From: Sarcophilus harrisii | Lineage: Eukaryota > Chordata > Mammalia > Dasyuromorphia > Dasyuridae | Reading direction: 5' to 3' | Length of the DNA stretch: 64,000 nt | Assembly (NCBI RefSeq): GCF_902635505.1 | Contig: NC_045432.1 | Span: forward strand, 72,547,823 to 72,611,822 | Shown here: positions 1 to 12,700 of the stretch, one piece after another | Layout: each line of letters starts with the position of its first letter | Position numbering within the stretch: the first letter of the stretch is position 1 | Notes under the pieces: model-generated | Database searches by the model: none | Seen by the model: only the letters and a program-made list of their open reading frames with translations | Told to the model about the DNA's origin: nothing | Made by a program: the position numbers and the translations under genes

Positions 1-90
1 AAACTTGTTTCAACTTTTCCCCTCCTTCCCTTCCCCCCCTCCCCTAAATGGCAGGTAGTCCCATACATGTTAAATATGTATAACTGATTC
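1..90 (-). repeat. L1 3' UTR fragment at left edge
   Basis: The C/T-rich block followed by cctaaatggcaggtagtcc and a tgttaaatatgta motif matches the antisense L1 3' UTR seen again at 4245 and 62245. It runs off the left edge. Confidence 0.55.
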
Positions 91-519
91 TTAAGAAAGA
101 ATCTGGAAACTGCCTTACCTTTATTTCCAAACCTTTAAAGTGAAAAGACATCAAGTTTTTACTTTGTGCACTTTGGGTTTTTTAGCATAAACAATATTTT
201 ATCATATTTGGGCAATTTGTAAAATTGTATAAACTCTTTGGTTCATGGCTAGAAATCCTGGGTATTCATTTTTATAAACTCATTACTCAAATGGATCGGT
301 GATTGTGTCATTTGGGGCATGTTCTTGACTGATGCAGATGGAGGACCATCCAGGGTGATTCTTGTCCATTTCTTCCCCAGATGTGCCACGTGAGAGCTGC
401 CTAATGTTGGAGGCCTGCCTCCCTTCCCTTTGGCATCGATTGGGTGGGTATCAGTGGAGCTCTCTGTTTTGGCCATCGACTTCATACAGATCTTTAGTTT
501 GTGTAAAACAAATTCCTGT

Positions 520-730
520 GGTGTATGGCTCACTGGGCTGAGAATCAAAAAGACATCTTCCTGAGTTTCAGCCTCAGAGACTTCCTTAGCTGTGTGACCC
601 TGCCTAGACAAGTCACTTAACTCTGCCTCAGTTTCCTCATAAAATAGAGAAGGGAATGGCAAACCACTCCAAGGTCTTTGCCTAGAACACCCCAAAAGGA
701 ATCCCAAAGAGTCAGACGTGACTGAAATGG
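520..730 (+). repeat. CORE-SINE (Mar-1/MIR type)
   Basis: Contains the tRNA-like B-box region, the hallmark gacaagtcacttaactctgcctcagtttcctc and the downstream tail ggcaaaccactccaaggtctttgcc...gtcagacgtgactgaa of marsupial CORE-SINEs. Confidence 0.85.
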
Positions 731-769
731 CTCACCATGCTTAGAGCATGTAAAATGTTACTGTCTCTT

Positions 770-840
770 TGAGGTATGATTTGGACTAGATCGACCCTGA
801 GGGGTTTTCCAGCTGTGATGTTCTGTCAGTCTATGATTTT
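770..840 (+). repeat. CR1/L3-like 3' end fragment
   Basis: The pattern ttggactagatcgaccctgag...gttctgtcagtctatgat resembles the conserved 3' terminus of CR1-type LINEs (tggactagatgatctctgaggtc...tctatgattct). It directly follows the SINE. Confidence 0.5.
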
Positions 841-1384
841 CATGGGCTGCACAATCCAAAGCACACATTATAAAGGGAGATGTTTTGAGAAAGCAACGGG
901 CAATCATTTGGCTTTAAATTGACCTCTCGAATATAATGAAAATTGCATTTCCCTGCTGTTCTTAGGGTTGAAAAGGAGGTCAGCCAGCAGAAATACAGAT
1001 CCTGAAAGTTTGTGGTAATTTTTCAATTGACACTTCCCATACTGGCCAACCTGAGAGCCATTGCAGCCTGGAAAACAGTTTTCTGGGTGGTATTCATTCA
1101 TTTGTGTATATTTTGGAAAATGATGACACGTTTTTGTACGTTAACCTAATGTGAAAAGTTAATTTTCTATTTTTTTTTTAATTTTTTGTGTGTAAAATTG
1201 TGTGGGAGGCAGCATGGCAGAGTTTGTTACAAAATTTATATATAAATGCTAAAGGAAAACATTAATTTGTAAACTTTAGAGAATTAGTTGGAGATTTTGT
1301 ACCCAATTCTGAGTCAAATGTAGCTTCTGTAACTAGCAAACTGGATGATGTACGGCACATTATTTAATCTCTTTGTCCTTTGCT

Positions 1385-1403
1385 TTGTGTGTGTGTGTAT
1401 GTA

Positions 1404-1446
<43 letters not shown>
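1385..1446. repeat. (TG)n microsatellite
   Basis: An interrupted TG dinucleotide run with two TATG interruptions near its start, about 60 bp. Confidence 0.95.
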
Positions 1447-1447
<1 letters not shown>

Positions 1448-1944
1448 CCATATATTTATGATGATAATATATCCATCCTTCAAAGTGTTAGGAATAAAAT
1501 GAAACAGTAGATGAAAAATCACTGGGGGAATAAAAAAAACAATTGCTCTTTTTCTTTCCCTTTATACGTGTTTCCCCCTTGAAATATTAAGTACATATCT
1601 AATAATTGACAAATAGAATTTTGCACTGTTTTAGAAGGCAATGGCTTTTGAAATATGTTTTTAACTTTTCTTTTGGGTGAAAGTTAGGGAGAAAAGAGTA
1701 GATAGAAGTTGTTCAAGCTTCTGGAATCATCTTCTGTAGATGGAATAGCTTCCTGGGGATTTGTATATCATACAGTTCTGAATATATTGAGGTATGAGAA
1801 AATCCCTTTGATAAGTATAAATTGCCATTTTGTTAAATTGTTTATTTGTGTTTTATATTCTCTACTGGCTACACCTGAGCTTTGATTTGAATGAAACTAG
1901 GGATGGATTCTTAGAAAAGTGAGAAGTGTGTCTAAATATTGGGT

Positions 1945-2135
1945 GCCTCAATACCTGACCTTAAACACTTCTTAGTTGGGGGCAAGTCATACCTTCTGTT
2001 TGACTCAGTTTCCTCAGCTGGAAAGTGAGGACAATAGCACCTACATCGAAAGGTTGTGAGAATCAAATGAGATCATATTTGTAAAGCACATAGTACAACA
2101 CCTGGTACATTGGTGCTATTCAAATGCTTTTAGCC
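1945..2135 (+). repeat. CORE-SINE/MIR
   Basis: Shows ggcaagtcat...gactcagtttcctcagctggaaagtgaggacaatagcacc followed by gaatcaaatgagatcat and gtaaagcac, the standard CORE order. Confidence 0.85.
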
Positions 2136-2164
2136 CTTCACCTCCTCTTCTCCTTTTTCTCTAA

Positions 2165-2425
2165 TTTGGTGTTAATTTTTTATTGAGCCATTTCAGACTC
2201 TTTGTAACCCTGTTTAGGGTTTTCTTGGCAAAGATGTTGGAGTAGTTTACCACTTCCTTCTCCAGCTCATTTGACAGGTGAGGAAACGGAGGCAAGTAGG
2301 GTTAAGTGACTTATCCAGGGTCACACAACTAGGGAGTATCTGGGGCCAGATTTGAACTCATGAAAGTGAGTCTTCCTGATTGCAAGCCCAGAGTTCTATC
2401 CACTGCATCACCTAACTGACCCTGC
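2165..2425 (-). repeat. CORE-SINE, antisense
   Basis: Reverse-complement order: ggttttcttggcaaagatg, ccttctccagctcatttgacaggtgaggaaac, agggtcacacaactagg, ttctatccactgcatcacctaactg. Nearly full length. Confidence 0.9.
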
Positions 2426-3640
2426 TGTTGATTTTGCTTTTGCTTTAACTAATGGATTGTCAGACAGTCGACTAATTATCATAAAAAGCAAAGAAATCAC
2501 AGTAAAAAGAAATTCACAGATATGTCAAAAGCACTCATTTCAACCAATAAATTAACCTTTATGATAATTGAAAATAGTAAGTTGATTTTGATTTTGTTTT
2601 TCAGTAAGTCCCTCTAGGTGGCCCAGATAGGTAGAAATAAAGGCCTGGTGTAAATTTAGAAATCAGTGGTTATTGAATAATCTGTTTAGTAAAAGAGCAC
2701 TTCCTATCTTGCTGTAGAAATTTGCAAGGGGAGTAACCACTTTTAGGACATTTTGGTGCAAATACATTGCTTAGTGATAATCATGTTGGATAACTGCTGG
2801 GATGCCGTGTAAATCCAGAACATTAGATTGTGCAGTTGCAGAAATGTCATTTGCCTCCCACCTCCTTCACCTTACCCTCTCCTGGCTGTCTTGGGAAATT
2901 AGAAATGTGAAAGTAATATTTTATGCTGTAATTGTAGAGCTAGAGAACATTTATGGAAGGTCAGAAATGCTAACCCGCTTTTCTCAGTTGGTAAATATCA
3001 AGCTTGAATATTTATCCAAAGGCTTTTAGTGCCACCGAGAAAAGTAGGTTACACTGTAAGGAGTTTCTAAATTATAGGATGGATTAGTAGAGAAAGATTC
3101 TAATATCAAATATACGTGTATCGCTGAAGCTGTATATATTGTATGTAAGCTCAGTGCATTTGCTCTTAAATGGTTTTTCATTCAGTTTAGATTTCTGTTT
3201 GCTTATTTGGTCTTTGAGTAATAATATAAGTGATAAAAGAATAATGATCACCCATTGCGTGACTTACAGTAGGTTCAGCAAAAAACAACAACCATCCAAA
3301 CCACACACGTGCCATAGACACACTTTTTTTGAAATATGCAGATAAAGCTAAACCAGTTTCTGCCTTTTCTTTAGTGATATTGCCTCAATTTTCCACTTTG
3401 GTCTACGTGTGTGTGGATCTATCACTATAATAATATGATATAATAATCTAGTCCAACCTTTCTAGAAATGATTCATATTTGTCATGTTTGCAATGCAAAG
3501 AACATTTAAATGTAACCCTGTATTTTTGCTGGAACAGCAACAGAGCTTATTTTAATTGTTAGGGGATTTTTTATGGGGGAGGTGTTGAAGATTACATGAG
3601 TTATATCCATTTCAGAACCTTAAGTCCAAGCATATATTTC

Positions 3641-4142
3641 TTTTTGTTTTGTTTTTTGTTTTTTTGTTGTTGTTTTTTTTATTTTGAAAAAATTTTCTTT
3701 TCAGCATTATCCCTTGCACTCACTTCTGTTCCAACTTTTTCCCTCCCTCCCTCCACTCCCTCCCCCAGATGGCAAGCAGTCCTATACATGTTAAATAGGT
3801 CACCGTATATTCTAGATACAATCTATGTGTGCAGAACCGAACAGTTCTCTTGTTGCACAGGGAGAATTGGATTCAGAAGGTCAAAATAACCTGGGAAGAA
3901 AAACCAAAATGCAAACAATTTACATTCATTTCCCAGTGTTCTTTCTTTGGGTTGTAGCTGCTTCTGTCCATCCTTGATCAGTTGGAACTGAGTTAGATCT
4001 TCTCTTTGTCAAAGAAATCCACTTCCATCAGAATACATCCTCATACAATATCATTGTTGAAGTATATAATGATCTCCTGGTTCTGCTCATTTCACTTAGC
4101 ATCAGTTCACGTAAGTCTCTCTAAGCCTCTCTATATTCATCC
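3641..4142 (-). mobile_element. L1 fragment A (3' UTR/end of ORF2, 5'-truncated)
   Basis: A T-rich left end (the element's poly-A on the minus strand), then cagcattatcccttgcactcacttctgttcc, a CCCTCC block and atggcaagcagtcctatacatgttaaa. The same subfamily recurs at 25566. It ends at ctctatattcatc, where the homologous copy continues. The element is flanked by copies of ccaagcatatattt at 3626-3640 and 4143-4156. Confidence 0.85.
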
Positions 4143-4156
4143 CCAAGCATATATTT

Positions 4157-4991
4157 ATTTCTTTTTTTTTTTTAATAGCCTTTTATTTACAGGTTATATG
4201 TATGGGTAACTTTACAGCATTAACAATTGCCAAACCTCTTGTTCCAATTTTTCACCTCTTACCTCCCCCCCCTCCCCTAGATGGCAGGATGACCAGTAGC
4301 TGTTAAATATATTAAAATATAAATTAGATACACAATAAGTATACATGACCAAACCGTTATTTTGCTGTACAAAAAGAATCAGACTCTGAAATATTGTACA
4401 ATTAGCTTGTGAAGGAAATCCAAAATGCAGGTGGGCCTAAATATAGGGGTTGGGAATTCAATGTAATGGTTTTTAGTCATCTCCCAGAGTTCTTTCTCTG
4501 GGCGTAGCTGGTTCAGTTCATTACTGCTCCATTGGAGATGATTTGGTTGATCTCGTTGCTGAGGATGGCCAGGTCCATCAGAACTGGTCATCATATAATA
4601 TTGTTGTTGAAGTACACAATGATCTCCTGGCCCTGCTCGTTTCACTCAGCATCAGTTCGTGTAAGTCTCTCCAGGCTTCTCTGAAATCATCCTGTTGGTC
4701 ATTTCTTACAGAACAATAATATTCCATAATATTCATATACCATAATTTATTCAGCCATTCTCCAACTGATGGGCATCCACTCAGTTTCCAGTTTCTAGCC
4801 ACTACCAAGAGGGCTGCCACAAACATTCGTGCACATACAAGTCCCTTTCCTTTCTTTATGATCTCTTTGGGATATAAGCCCAGTAGTAACACTTCTGGAT
4901 CAAAGGGTATGCACAGTTTGATAACTTTTTGAGCATAGTTCCAGACTACTCTCCAGAATGGTTGGATTCATTCACAACTCCACCAACAATC
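4157..4991 (-). mobile_element. L1 fragment B (ORF2 C-terminus plus 3' UTR, 5'-truncated)
   Basis: A poly-T left end, then the 3' UTR (gtaactttacagcattaacaattgccaaacc) of a younger subfamily also seen at 62112. On the minus strand the end of ORF2 is readable from about 4892 to 4578: [47 protein letters not shown], ending ILYDDQF-stop. This matches the L1 ORF2 tail. Target-site copies flank it at 4143-4156 and 4992-5006. Confidence 0.92.
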
Positions 4992-5659
4992 CCAAGCATA
5001 TATTTCAATAAGAAATCTCATCCCACTCATAAAAGGCTCTTGACCTTGAACAATTTAAAGAAAATCAACTTAATATCCAATATTCCTTGTTATCATTTCT
5101 AGGGTGACAAAGTATCATTTCTTTGCTGAATGCTCCTGGTCCACAAGGAAGAAAGGAAGGATTCAGACACTAAAAGACAGTTTCCCCTTATGTGGAGATG
5201 ATAAGAGAGGGAGAGAAAAAACATAAGACTAGGAGTATGCTGCCTCCATTCCAATATGCCCAAGTACCACAAGCAGAGCTTTATGTCATAGCTAAGAGCT
5301 TAAGAGCTCAGTGCCTGGGAAGATCTGGAAGAGAACCTCCTCCCAGAAGCTTCTTGAAGAAACTCTAAATCCAAATTGCTGACATCTCCCACCCCAAAAT
5401 GAAATTCAGGCGTGCTAGGGCCAGTTCTTCAAGGCTCCCCTCAGAACCTAGTTCCATTGATCTTTTTTAGCCTTTTGGCTGACTCTTATCATTTATTTAT
5501 CATCTTCAGTACCTTGAAGAATTTTATCTCATTGCTATGTTTTGGATATTTTTAGATTGCTTTTTAAGACTATTAAGTCATATTGGTTTTAGTATGTTTC
5601 CTCCTTGTTTTGCATTTTTATCCATGATATTTTGAGGTTCTCTTCTCGTAGGGGAGGGG

Positions 5660-5850
5660 CCTCCACGTTCCAGTCAGTAGAGACACTGGAAATTGTAGTG
5701 AATTTGGACTCGGAGAATGTGATTTCAAATCTTACCCTGGACTTAATGCCAGTGTAATTTTTGGCAAGTCATGTGCAGTTTCCTCATTTGTAAATGGAGG
5801 GAATTGGGCTAGAAGACATAATATTCCTTCCAGTTCTAAATCTGGTTTCC
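5660..5850 (+). repeat. CORE-SINE/MIR
   Basis: Contains agagacactggaaattgtagtgaatttggactcggag, ggcaagtcatgtgcagtttcctcatttgtaaatggaggg and the CORE end. Confidence 0.7.
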
Positions 5851-6115
5851 TGTCATCTTGTGTTATTGAGTATTTTCAGTCATGTCCAACACTTCATGAC
5901 CCCATTGGGGGTTTTCTTGGCAAAGCTACAGGAGCGGTTGGCCATTTCCTTCTCCAGATGAGGAAACTGAGGCAGACAGGGTAAAGTGACTTGTTCAGGG
6001 TCACACAAATAGGAAGTATCTGAGACTGGATTTGAACTGAGGTAAATGAGCTTTCCAGATTTAAGGTCCGGTGTTCTATCCACTGAGTCACCTACCTGTC
6101 TCTGTGGTCTTATGA
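5850..6115 (-). repeat. CORE-SINE, antisense
   Basis: Reads cattgggggttttcttggcaaagc, ccttctccagatgaggaaactgaggcagacagg, agggtcacacaaatagg, ttctatccactgagtcacctacctg in reverse-complement order. It abuts a sense SINE, giving a tail-to-tail pair. Confidence 0.9.
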
Positions 6116-6689
6116 TCTACCTGTGTATCATCACCCCGACATGCTGCCTGTTTTTTCTTTAGCCAGCCCCTTTCTCCCCCCTCCCCCCCCAATAGATTTC
6201 TGTCATCTTTTTAAGCTAGGTGTACTGGAAGCTGTTTAGCTGGTACATTAGTTTCTGAGGGTTGATGTAGTTCCAAAAGTCAACGTGGATCCAGGCCTAT
6301 ACAGTTAAAATACTAGTTGTAAGCATTCTTTGAAGGTTGCGTTTAGTGGTTTTTAGCTATTGAACTTGTTTTGGGTGTTTAGCTATGATAGTAATGTTAT
6401 GCCCTTGATACAGCGATGGCAAAAGAGTCCTTGATGAATGTCTGGGAAGAGACTAGGCAGGATTTCACAAATGATATTCTACAGTAAATTACGCCTTGTC
6501 ATTTCATTGATGTAGGGAATCTGAAGGAGTAAATTCCCATTCGTCCCTGCAGATCTGGCAGCTCAGGGTCACAGGCCAGACTTGAGCCTCTCTTCCTGAT
6601 TCTGAGGGCAGTTCTCTATTCAGTATATCAGGTTGCCTTACTGAGTAATTTTTTTTCAATGACATCTATGATATGTAGAAAATTAGATA

Positions 6690-7290
6690 TGTGTAAAATC
6701 AAAAGCCATTCCCCCAATAGATAAGTGGTCAAAGGATATGAAGAAAATTCATTAAAAAGACAAAAGAATTACAAATTATCAATAGCTATTTGAAAGAAAA
6801 CACCAAATCACTAATAATGAGTAATATAAATTAAACCAACTCAAAGGTTTCACCTCAAACTCAAAAAGTTGACCAAGATGACCCCCAAAATGACTAATCA
6901 AATGTTAGAGAGATTGGGCATAGGTAGGCACTCTGATACATCTTTGGTGGATCTGTGAATCAGTACAACCATTTTGAAAAGCAGTTTGGAATGATGAAAA
7001 TAAAATCACCTAAATATCCATACACTTTGACAACACATTTCACTAGTGGGACATATACCCCAAGGAGCTCATTGATGGGAAGAAAGCTTCTATAGACACA
7101 AAAATATTTATAGCAGTATTTTTTGTGGTATCAAAGGACAGGAGATGAAGTTACATGCCCATAGATTGAGGAATAACTAAACAAATTGTGGTCACAATAG
7201 CTAGCAAATATGTTAAATGAATGTGAAAGAATATTGTGTAGTGAGAAACATCAAATGGGAGGAATAGAGAGCAGTAGAGTGAGGCAAAAC
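6690..7290 (+). mobile_element. Old L1 ORF2 C-terminal fragment
   Basis: Degenerate sense-strand L1: ccattcccccaatagataagtggtcaaaggatatg, aaagcagtttggaa, ccccaaggagctcattg, gaggaataactaaacaaattgtggtcacaat, aatgtgaaagaatattgtgtagtgag. The order follows the ORF2 tail. It is heavily mutated and no frame is open. Confidence 0.75.
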
Positions 7291-7299
7291 AGATGGAAA

Positions 7300-9900
7300 G
7301 CTCATATGTAAAACGCCTTATCTACTCAGCCAAATTATATAACCTTGTCTCAGGCTCTTCTGTCAGGATCCACGCTTCTGAAAACTGAGGTGAACAGCCA
7401 AGGTGTCCCTGAAGTCCTCTCCCTTCTCCTGATACTCCTGATCTCACTAAAACTGACTCAACTTCCTATTGTGAATGGAGCTCTCACGTCTTTAAGTTAA
7501 AAAAACAAAAACTCATTCAGTGATCCTTTGGGATCTATTGGTCCAAAATGAGAATTCGCCCAGCTGCAGCTGTTTGTACATTTTGAACAATTCACCAAAA
7601 GTGGAGAGAATTTTGCCATGACAAAAGGACGTTTCCCAGCATATTGGATGTGAACCACAGTCGTTTAGGATGAGAAGGGGTAAGTGGATCATCTATCACT
7701 GGAGGGAGCACCAGTGGTTGCATGAGCTTTGGGGACTAGGAGGCAGAAAGGTGGTTTGTAGTGAAATGTGTATTAACTTGGCTAATAATATGCTAAGTCC
7801 AATGGTATGCATATAAATGTTTAACAACGGCCTCTCTGGGAAAAAAAAACAACAACAACAAACAACATAGGATATAAGTTTAATCTGCATTTTAACATTT
7901 TCTTCATTGCTTTCTGAAGTCTAGAAAACAAACCAAATCAAATCCTAATTTGTAACATTTGTTGATTTCTGAGATCTCAATGCTCACACTGATTTAGTAA
8001 TTAAATAATTACATTAAATTTAATAATTGGCTCTTGTGCGCCACTTCATGCTGGCTCCAACTCACTGTTGACTGAATACAAGTTCAAGAGGTGCTAACCC
8101 TAGAGATTAAAAATAGTTGTTGAACCTCAGAGACTAAAACTGTGTTGAATTTTAGGATGACTTATACTATGCATAAAAAAAGGTAGTGTTCTTAATTGGG
8201 AAACTAAGTCACTTGAACATCTGTACAAAGGAGGGACCTGAAGAAAAAGGTTACTGAACAGACAAGGAACCTGGATCTCTACCCTAGACAGCAACAAGAA
8301 GGAAATAGACTACCATTTCCACCGTGGCTGAACTTGCACTAGAGCTATCACCTTGGGAAAAGAGAACAATCAAAAACTGAGCCTGGACAGGGTCATATGA
8401 ATCGTGATAACCCTTATTCTGTAGACCTCTTCAGCCATGCCATCTTCATTTTACCACCTCCCACTCCCCAAGAATGGAACTCTGCCCCTGGAACCATCCT
8501 GTGTCCATTTCCTATTTACTTCTAGCCATGTCACCACATATGCCTTCCTACCCTTTGTGTTGTCTTCCTCCATTAGAGGTCAGGGACTATCTTACTTGCT
8601 TGTCTTTTTCTTTTCCTCTTCCATCCATCATCATGGAGATAAGATCTCCAGGAGGCTAGTATGAATGATATTTGGGGAGGAATGAGAAAAGGGTGATTGA
8701 TGACTCCGAGCTTCACGGGAGATGTAGGGAAGAAGAAAAAGTTTGAAAGCATATAGAAAGGATTTACCTTGGGCCATGGGGAAATAGAATTCAGGCTAAA
8801 CTGTGCGGCATATATAATTCTCCGAAAGCTCATGTTATAACTAGGTATCTTTAATAGAGTTCAGAGATGGGATGCAGGTTTCCGTGTTACATTTTGTGAT
8901 TCCTGCCATGAATGGTTTCACAGTTTTGCTGTATTTTGGGGTATGCTAAGTGATCTTCACCTAGTGGCTAGCCTATGGTGATAAACGTTCGCTAGCTGGG
9001 CTGGCTCTCAGAAAGCAGACCCTTTCTGTTGCTGGGATTATTCTCAAAGCTATTTTTGATTGGAAGAACCTGCCAAAGCTTGTGTCCAATGGGTTAGAAT
9101 CACCACCACACACCACACAATGAGGCTTCCACAAACACTGGAAAAATAAGACATGTGACTCAGACTGTTATTCAGGCTATCTTCATGCAAATGGATTCAT
9201 GCTCCTCTTGCAAAGGCCACAGGTTGGAAGACATTGCTTACACTGCTGAAATAGAAGTTCTACAAATTGGGCAAGTTTGGACAAAACAATCCCACCAAGT
9301 CCGTGTGCTACCTAAACATAGCCCTACTATCTAATATACTATACCATCTAATAGCCCTATTAGGAAATCATATTGCTCCTCATTATTACATGTAGATCCC
9401 AACTAAAGTAAAGTTGGTACATGAAGATGACTCACTTGGAGGACAAGAATCATGGAAATTTACAGCCTTCTCTAATACATATGTTACTAATTATAACAAG
9501 AAAGCTGTCTCCCTTCCATTTGATGTCTTATCCCTAGCAAACTGCTCTGATTTTCTTCTCAATTAATTACCATTTCCCCTCGAATAAATGCTATATATTA
9601 TTGATATATAATATATATTGATTAATTATATATACATATATATCATACTACTGAACCATGACCTTGGACCAGTGAACCTGAAAACAAGGCTTCCTTCAAA
9701 CAAAAATATGATGGGTAATTCTTGCCCAAACCACCGTTCCACATTAGTCAGGGGAGATAGGAATAAAGGTTACCTGTTTGTAAAAATAACTGGTTCCTTC
9801 AAGTAAGAAATGAGGCAGAAAACAATAAGAAAGGAAAAATAATGGTTAGGATTTAGATCATGATTTAATTAACTATCAATACAACTACTTAATATTGACA
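7300..9900. other. Gene-free stretch, no recognised element
   Basis: AT-rich unique-looking DNA with only chance open frames under 100 codons. I see no recognisable SINE/LINE except scattered AT-rich tracts (9588-9650). Likely eroded repeats or ordinary intergenic sequence. Confidence 0.5.
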
Positions 9901-9923
9901 GGGTTTTTTCTATCCATTTACAT

Positions 9924-9925
<2 letters not shown>

Positions 9926-9973
<48 letters not shown>
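9926..9973. repeat. (TA)n microsatellite
   Basis: A perfect AT alternation of about 48 bp. Confidence 0.97.
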
Positions 9974-9976
<3 letters not shown>

Positions 9977-10404
9977 TTTGTCAGTTCATGTTTCTTCTGA
10001 TATTTCTCTGAATTCTTCACACTGATGAGCCTTCATAGAATAATAATACTCCATTATGCTTGTCCCACAAGAGCTTTTATGAAAGAATATTGACTTCTCA
10101 AAGTGTTATTCCAAATATAGAAATTTACTGCCTCAATATGAAAAGCATGATCCCCCCCTTATCTCTTCAGTCCCTGGGAAGGAGAAGATCAGGTTCATTT
10201 CCTATAGTGTGTAGTCTAGTCCCAGTTCTGAATCCAAAGCCCCCCTTTGACTTGAGTATCAGGCTTTCTCAGGGCTTCTCTTCTAAGCTGGCTGGCTGGC
10301 TGCACCATCCTGCCTGCATATTCTAACTTCAAGGTGCAGTGGCTCAAACTGGTCCTTTGAATTTTTTAGTTTATGTGGGACCTTTCTTTTTACCCATGAC
10401 CTCT

Positions 10405-10660
10405 TTGAGGGTGAATAACAACTTGCATTTATATGGTGCTTTAATGTTTGCAAAGCACTTAACAAATATCTCATTTGATCCTCATAACCCCGGGAAGTAG
10501 ATACTATTATTATTCCCGTTTCACAGAAAAGAAAACTGAGGGGCAATGTGAAGTGACTTGCCTTGAGTTACATACCTTTTAAGCTACTGAGGCTAGATTT
10601 GAACTTCCTGACTTTAGGTCCAGTACTCTATCCATAGTGTCATTTAGCTGCTTCTATGTA
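10405..10660 (-). repeat. CORE-SINE/MIR, antisense
   Basis: Shows gtttgcaaagcacttaacaaatatctcatttgatcctcataac, then cagaaaagaaaactgagg and tagctgcttctatg at the head end. Confidence 0.85.
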
Positions 10661-11205
10661 CTTAGGAATGGATTCTCTGGGTTAAAGGATAAGGATGTTT
10701 TAGTCACTTTTTTTTTTTTTAGCATAATTCCAAATTGCTTTCCAGAATAGCTGGACAAATTCCCAGCTCCGCCATGAAGCATGCCTGTATTTCTGCAGTC
10801 TCTCCAACATTCACTATTTCCCTTTTTTGTCTTCTCTGCCAATTTGCTGGGCATAAAGTGAAACCTCGGAGTTGTTTTGATTTGCATTTCTATTATTATT
10901 TGTACATTTCTCATTAGTTGGACAGTACTCGGTGTGGGTAATAGTCTGCAGTGCTGCTTATGAGAACTGTTAAAATCCTTTGTCTCCTCCTTCCAAGGGG
11001 TATGGTTCTTCCTCTTAAATATTTGTGTCCAATTCCCCATGCATCTTCACCATCAGACCCTTAGAGATAACTTGATGCAAGAATATTTCTCCCAGTGATG
11101 TCTTCCCTTCTTACTCTAACTGCACTGATTATGTTCACACAAAATCTTTTCAATTTCGTGTAATTTAAATTATCTGCTTTATCTTTTATGATCTCAAATT
11201 TTCCC
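10660..11205 (-). mobile_element. Old L1 ORF2 C-terminal fragment, antisense
   Basis: Reads agcataattccaaattgctttccagaatagctgg, ccagctccgccatgaagcatg, ctctccaacattcac, gataacttgatgcaagaatatttctccc, and a stretch over the RNase-less ORF2 tail. Diverged, all frames broken. Confidence 0.7.
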
Positions 11206-11299
11206 CTTAGGGAGTAAAAAGGGAATAAGAGAAAATCAAAGAACCAGAAGCTGAGGGGATGCCATAGATTTCCTGTTAGATTTCCTATTCTATGAAAGC

Positions 11300-12320
11300 T
11301 CATCAGATTTCAATTGGAGAATGGCTGAACAAATTGTGGTATAAGAGTGTAACAGAATATTGTCACACAGTAGGAAATGACAGATTTCAGAAAATCGCAA
11401 AAAATATAAACGCTGTAGAGTGAAAGGAGCAAAAGCAAAATGGCTTCTGCAAGGGCAACAACACTGTAAGAAAAAGAACTTTGAAAACCTTCAGAATTGA
11501 TCAGAGTAGTGACCACCCATGTCTCTGGAAGACCCCTGATGAAACAGGTTTAACTACCTTCTGACAAAGAAAGAAGAAAGAAAATAAGCATTTATAAAGT
11601 GCCTACTGAGCATCAGGCATGAAGCTAAATGTGTTTTGTTTTTTAAAAAACATCTCATTTGATCTTTAAAACAACCCTGGGAGATAAGTGCTATTATCAT
11701 TTCTATTTTTACAATTGAGAAAATTGAATCAAACAGGGACTAAATGACTTGTCCAGGGTCACATGGCTAGTAAGTGTCTGAGGCAGGATTTAAAATTCAT
11801 CTTTCTGAATCCAGGTCCAGAGCTCTACTGTATCACCTAGCTGCCAGAGAAATGATGGACATGAGGTACAGAAAGAGACACATTTTTTAACATGGCCATT
11901 GTGTGGATTAGTTTTACTTGACTATACTTATATGGCATAAGGATTTTCTTCTCTTTCTTTCAGTTGTTAATTGGGGAAGGGGCAGTAATTAAGGGGAAGG
12001 AAGTTCGCAGTAGTAATGCCAAAAATACAGGAACTACTGACTTTTTTAATGCACAGAAGGAAGTTCAGAAGGAAGCACAGATAGGCAAGTTAGTTTTGAA
12101 AGTAGTAGGTAGAACTTAATAAGTATCTCCCCCGTTTTTTTTTTTTAAAGCAAGCAGATTGAAAATAAGAGATCCATGGTTTCATTGTTCTACTAGAAAT
12201 CCTCTTTTTGTGTTCTGTTGTATATAGAAATACTCTTTTTTTCAATGTTTAAGTTCAAATTTTTTTAAAAAGTTCCTCTCTAATCATAGCTGTGAAAAGT
12301 ACCTGACACTTTCATAATTA
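11300..12320 (+). mobile_element. Old L1 3' end with long 3' UTR, interrupted by a SINE
   Basis: Reads ttcaattggagaatggctgaacaaattgtgg, then the 3' UTR ending with ggaagcacagataggcaagttagttttgaaagtagta and an A/T-rich tail. The same family recurs at 42120-42810. It is split by an antisense CORE-SINE at 11571-11850. Confidence 0.75.
11571..11850 (-). repeat. CORE-SINE, antisense, nested in L1
   Basis: Contains aagcatttataaagtgcctactgagcatcagg, acttgtccagggtcacatggctagtaag and tctactgtatcacctagctgccag. The host L1 resumes directly after. Confidence 0.9.
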
Positions 12321-12324
12321 AAAA

Positions 12325-12700
12325 CATTTTTCCTCCTTTAAATTAATAAGCATTTATTTATCTTTTCTCTTTCCCACCATCTTCCTTATTGAAAGAACAT
12401 GTGTTGTCAAACAAAAAGAATTTCCATATTAGTCATACCTAGAAACGTATGTCTTGAGTCTGCCACCTTTCTGGTGAGTAGGAAGCTTATCGTGGGTTCT
12501 CTGGAATTACAGCTAGTCATCATATCGATCAGAATTCTAAAATCTTCCAAAGTTGTTTGTATTTGCAATGTTGTTAATGTATACATTTTCCCATTCACTT
12601 TCCTGGAAATTTTGTGTATGGGAATGTGTATAAGGAAAGTACCTTGGAGAGACTGGGAAGCATATGTAGACATCCTGTAACTGATTCCCATCCGCTAAAC
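12325..12700 (-). mobile_element. L1 3' UTR fragment, antisense (degenerate)
   Basis: The aataagcatttatttatc start, then aaacaaaaagaatttccatattagtcat and gaattacagctagtcatcatatcgatcagaattc parallel other old L1 3' UTRs here (compare 13580-13860). Short chance frames only. Confidence 0.45.

Larger units (their letters stand above)
3626..5006. repeat. Triplicated target-site duplication around L1 A and L1 B
   Basis: The motif ccaagcatatattt occurs three times: 3626-3640 (with following c), 4143-4156 and 4992-5006 (with following c). The two L1 fragments fill the two gaps exactly. The simplest reading is two successive insertions at the same regenerated endonuclease site. Confidence 0.85.
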
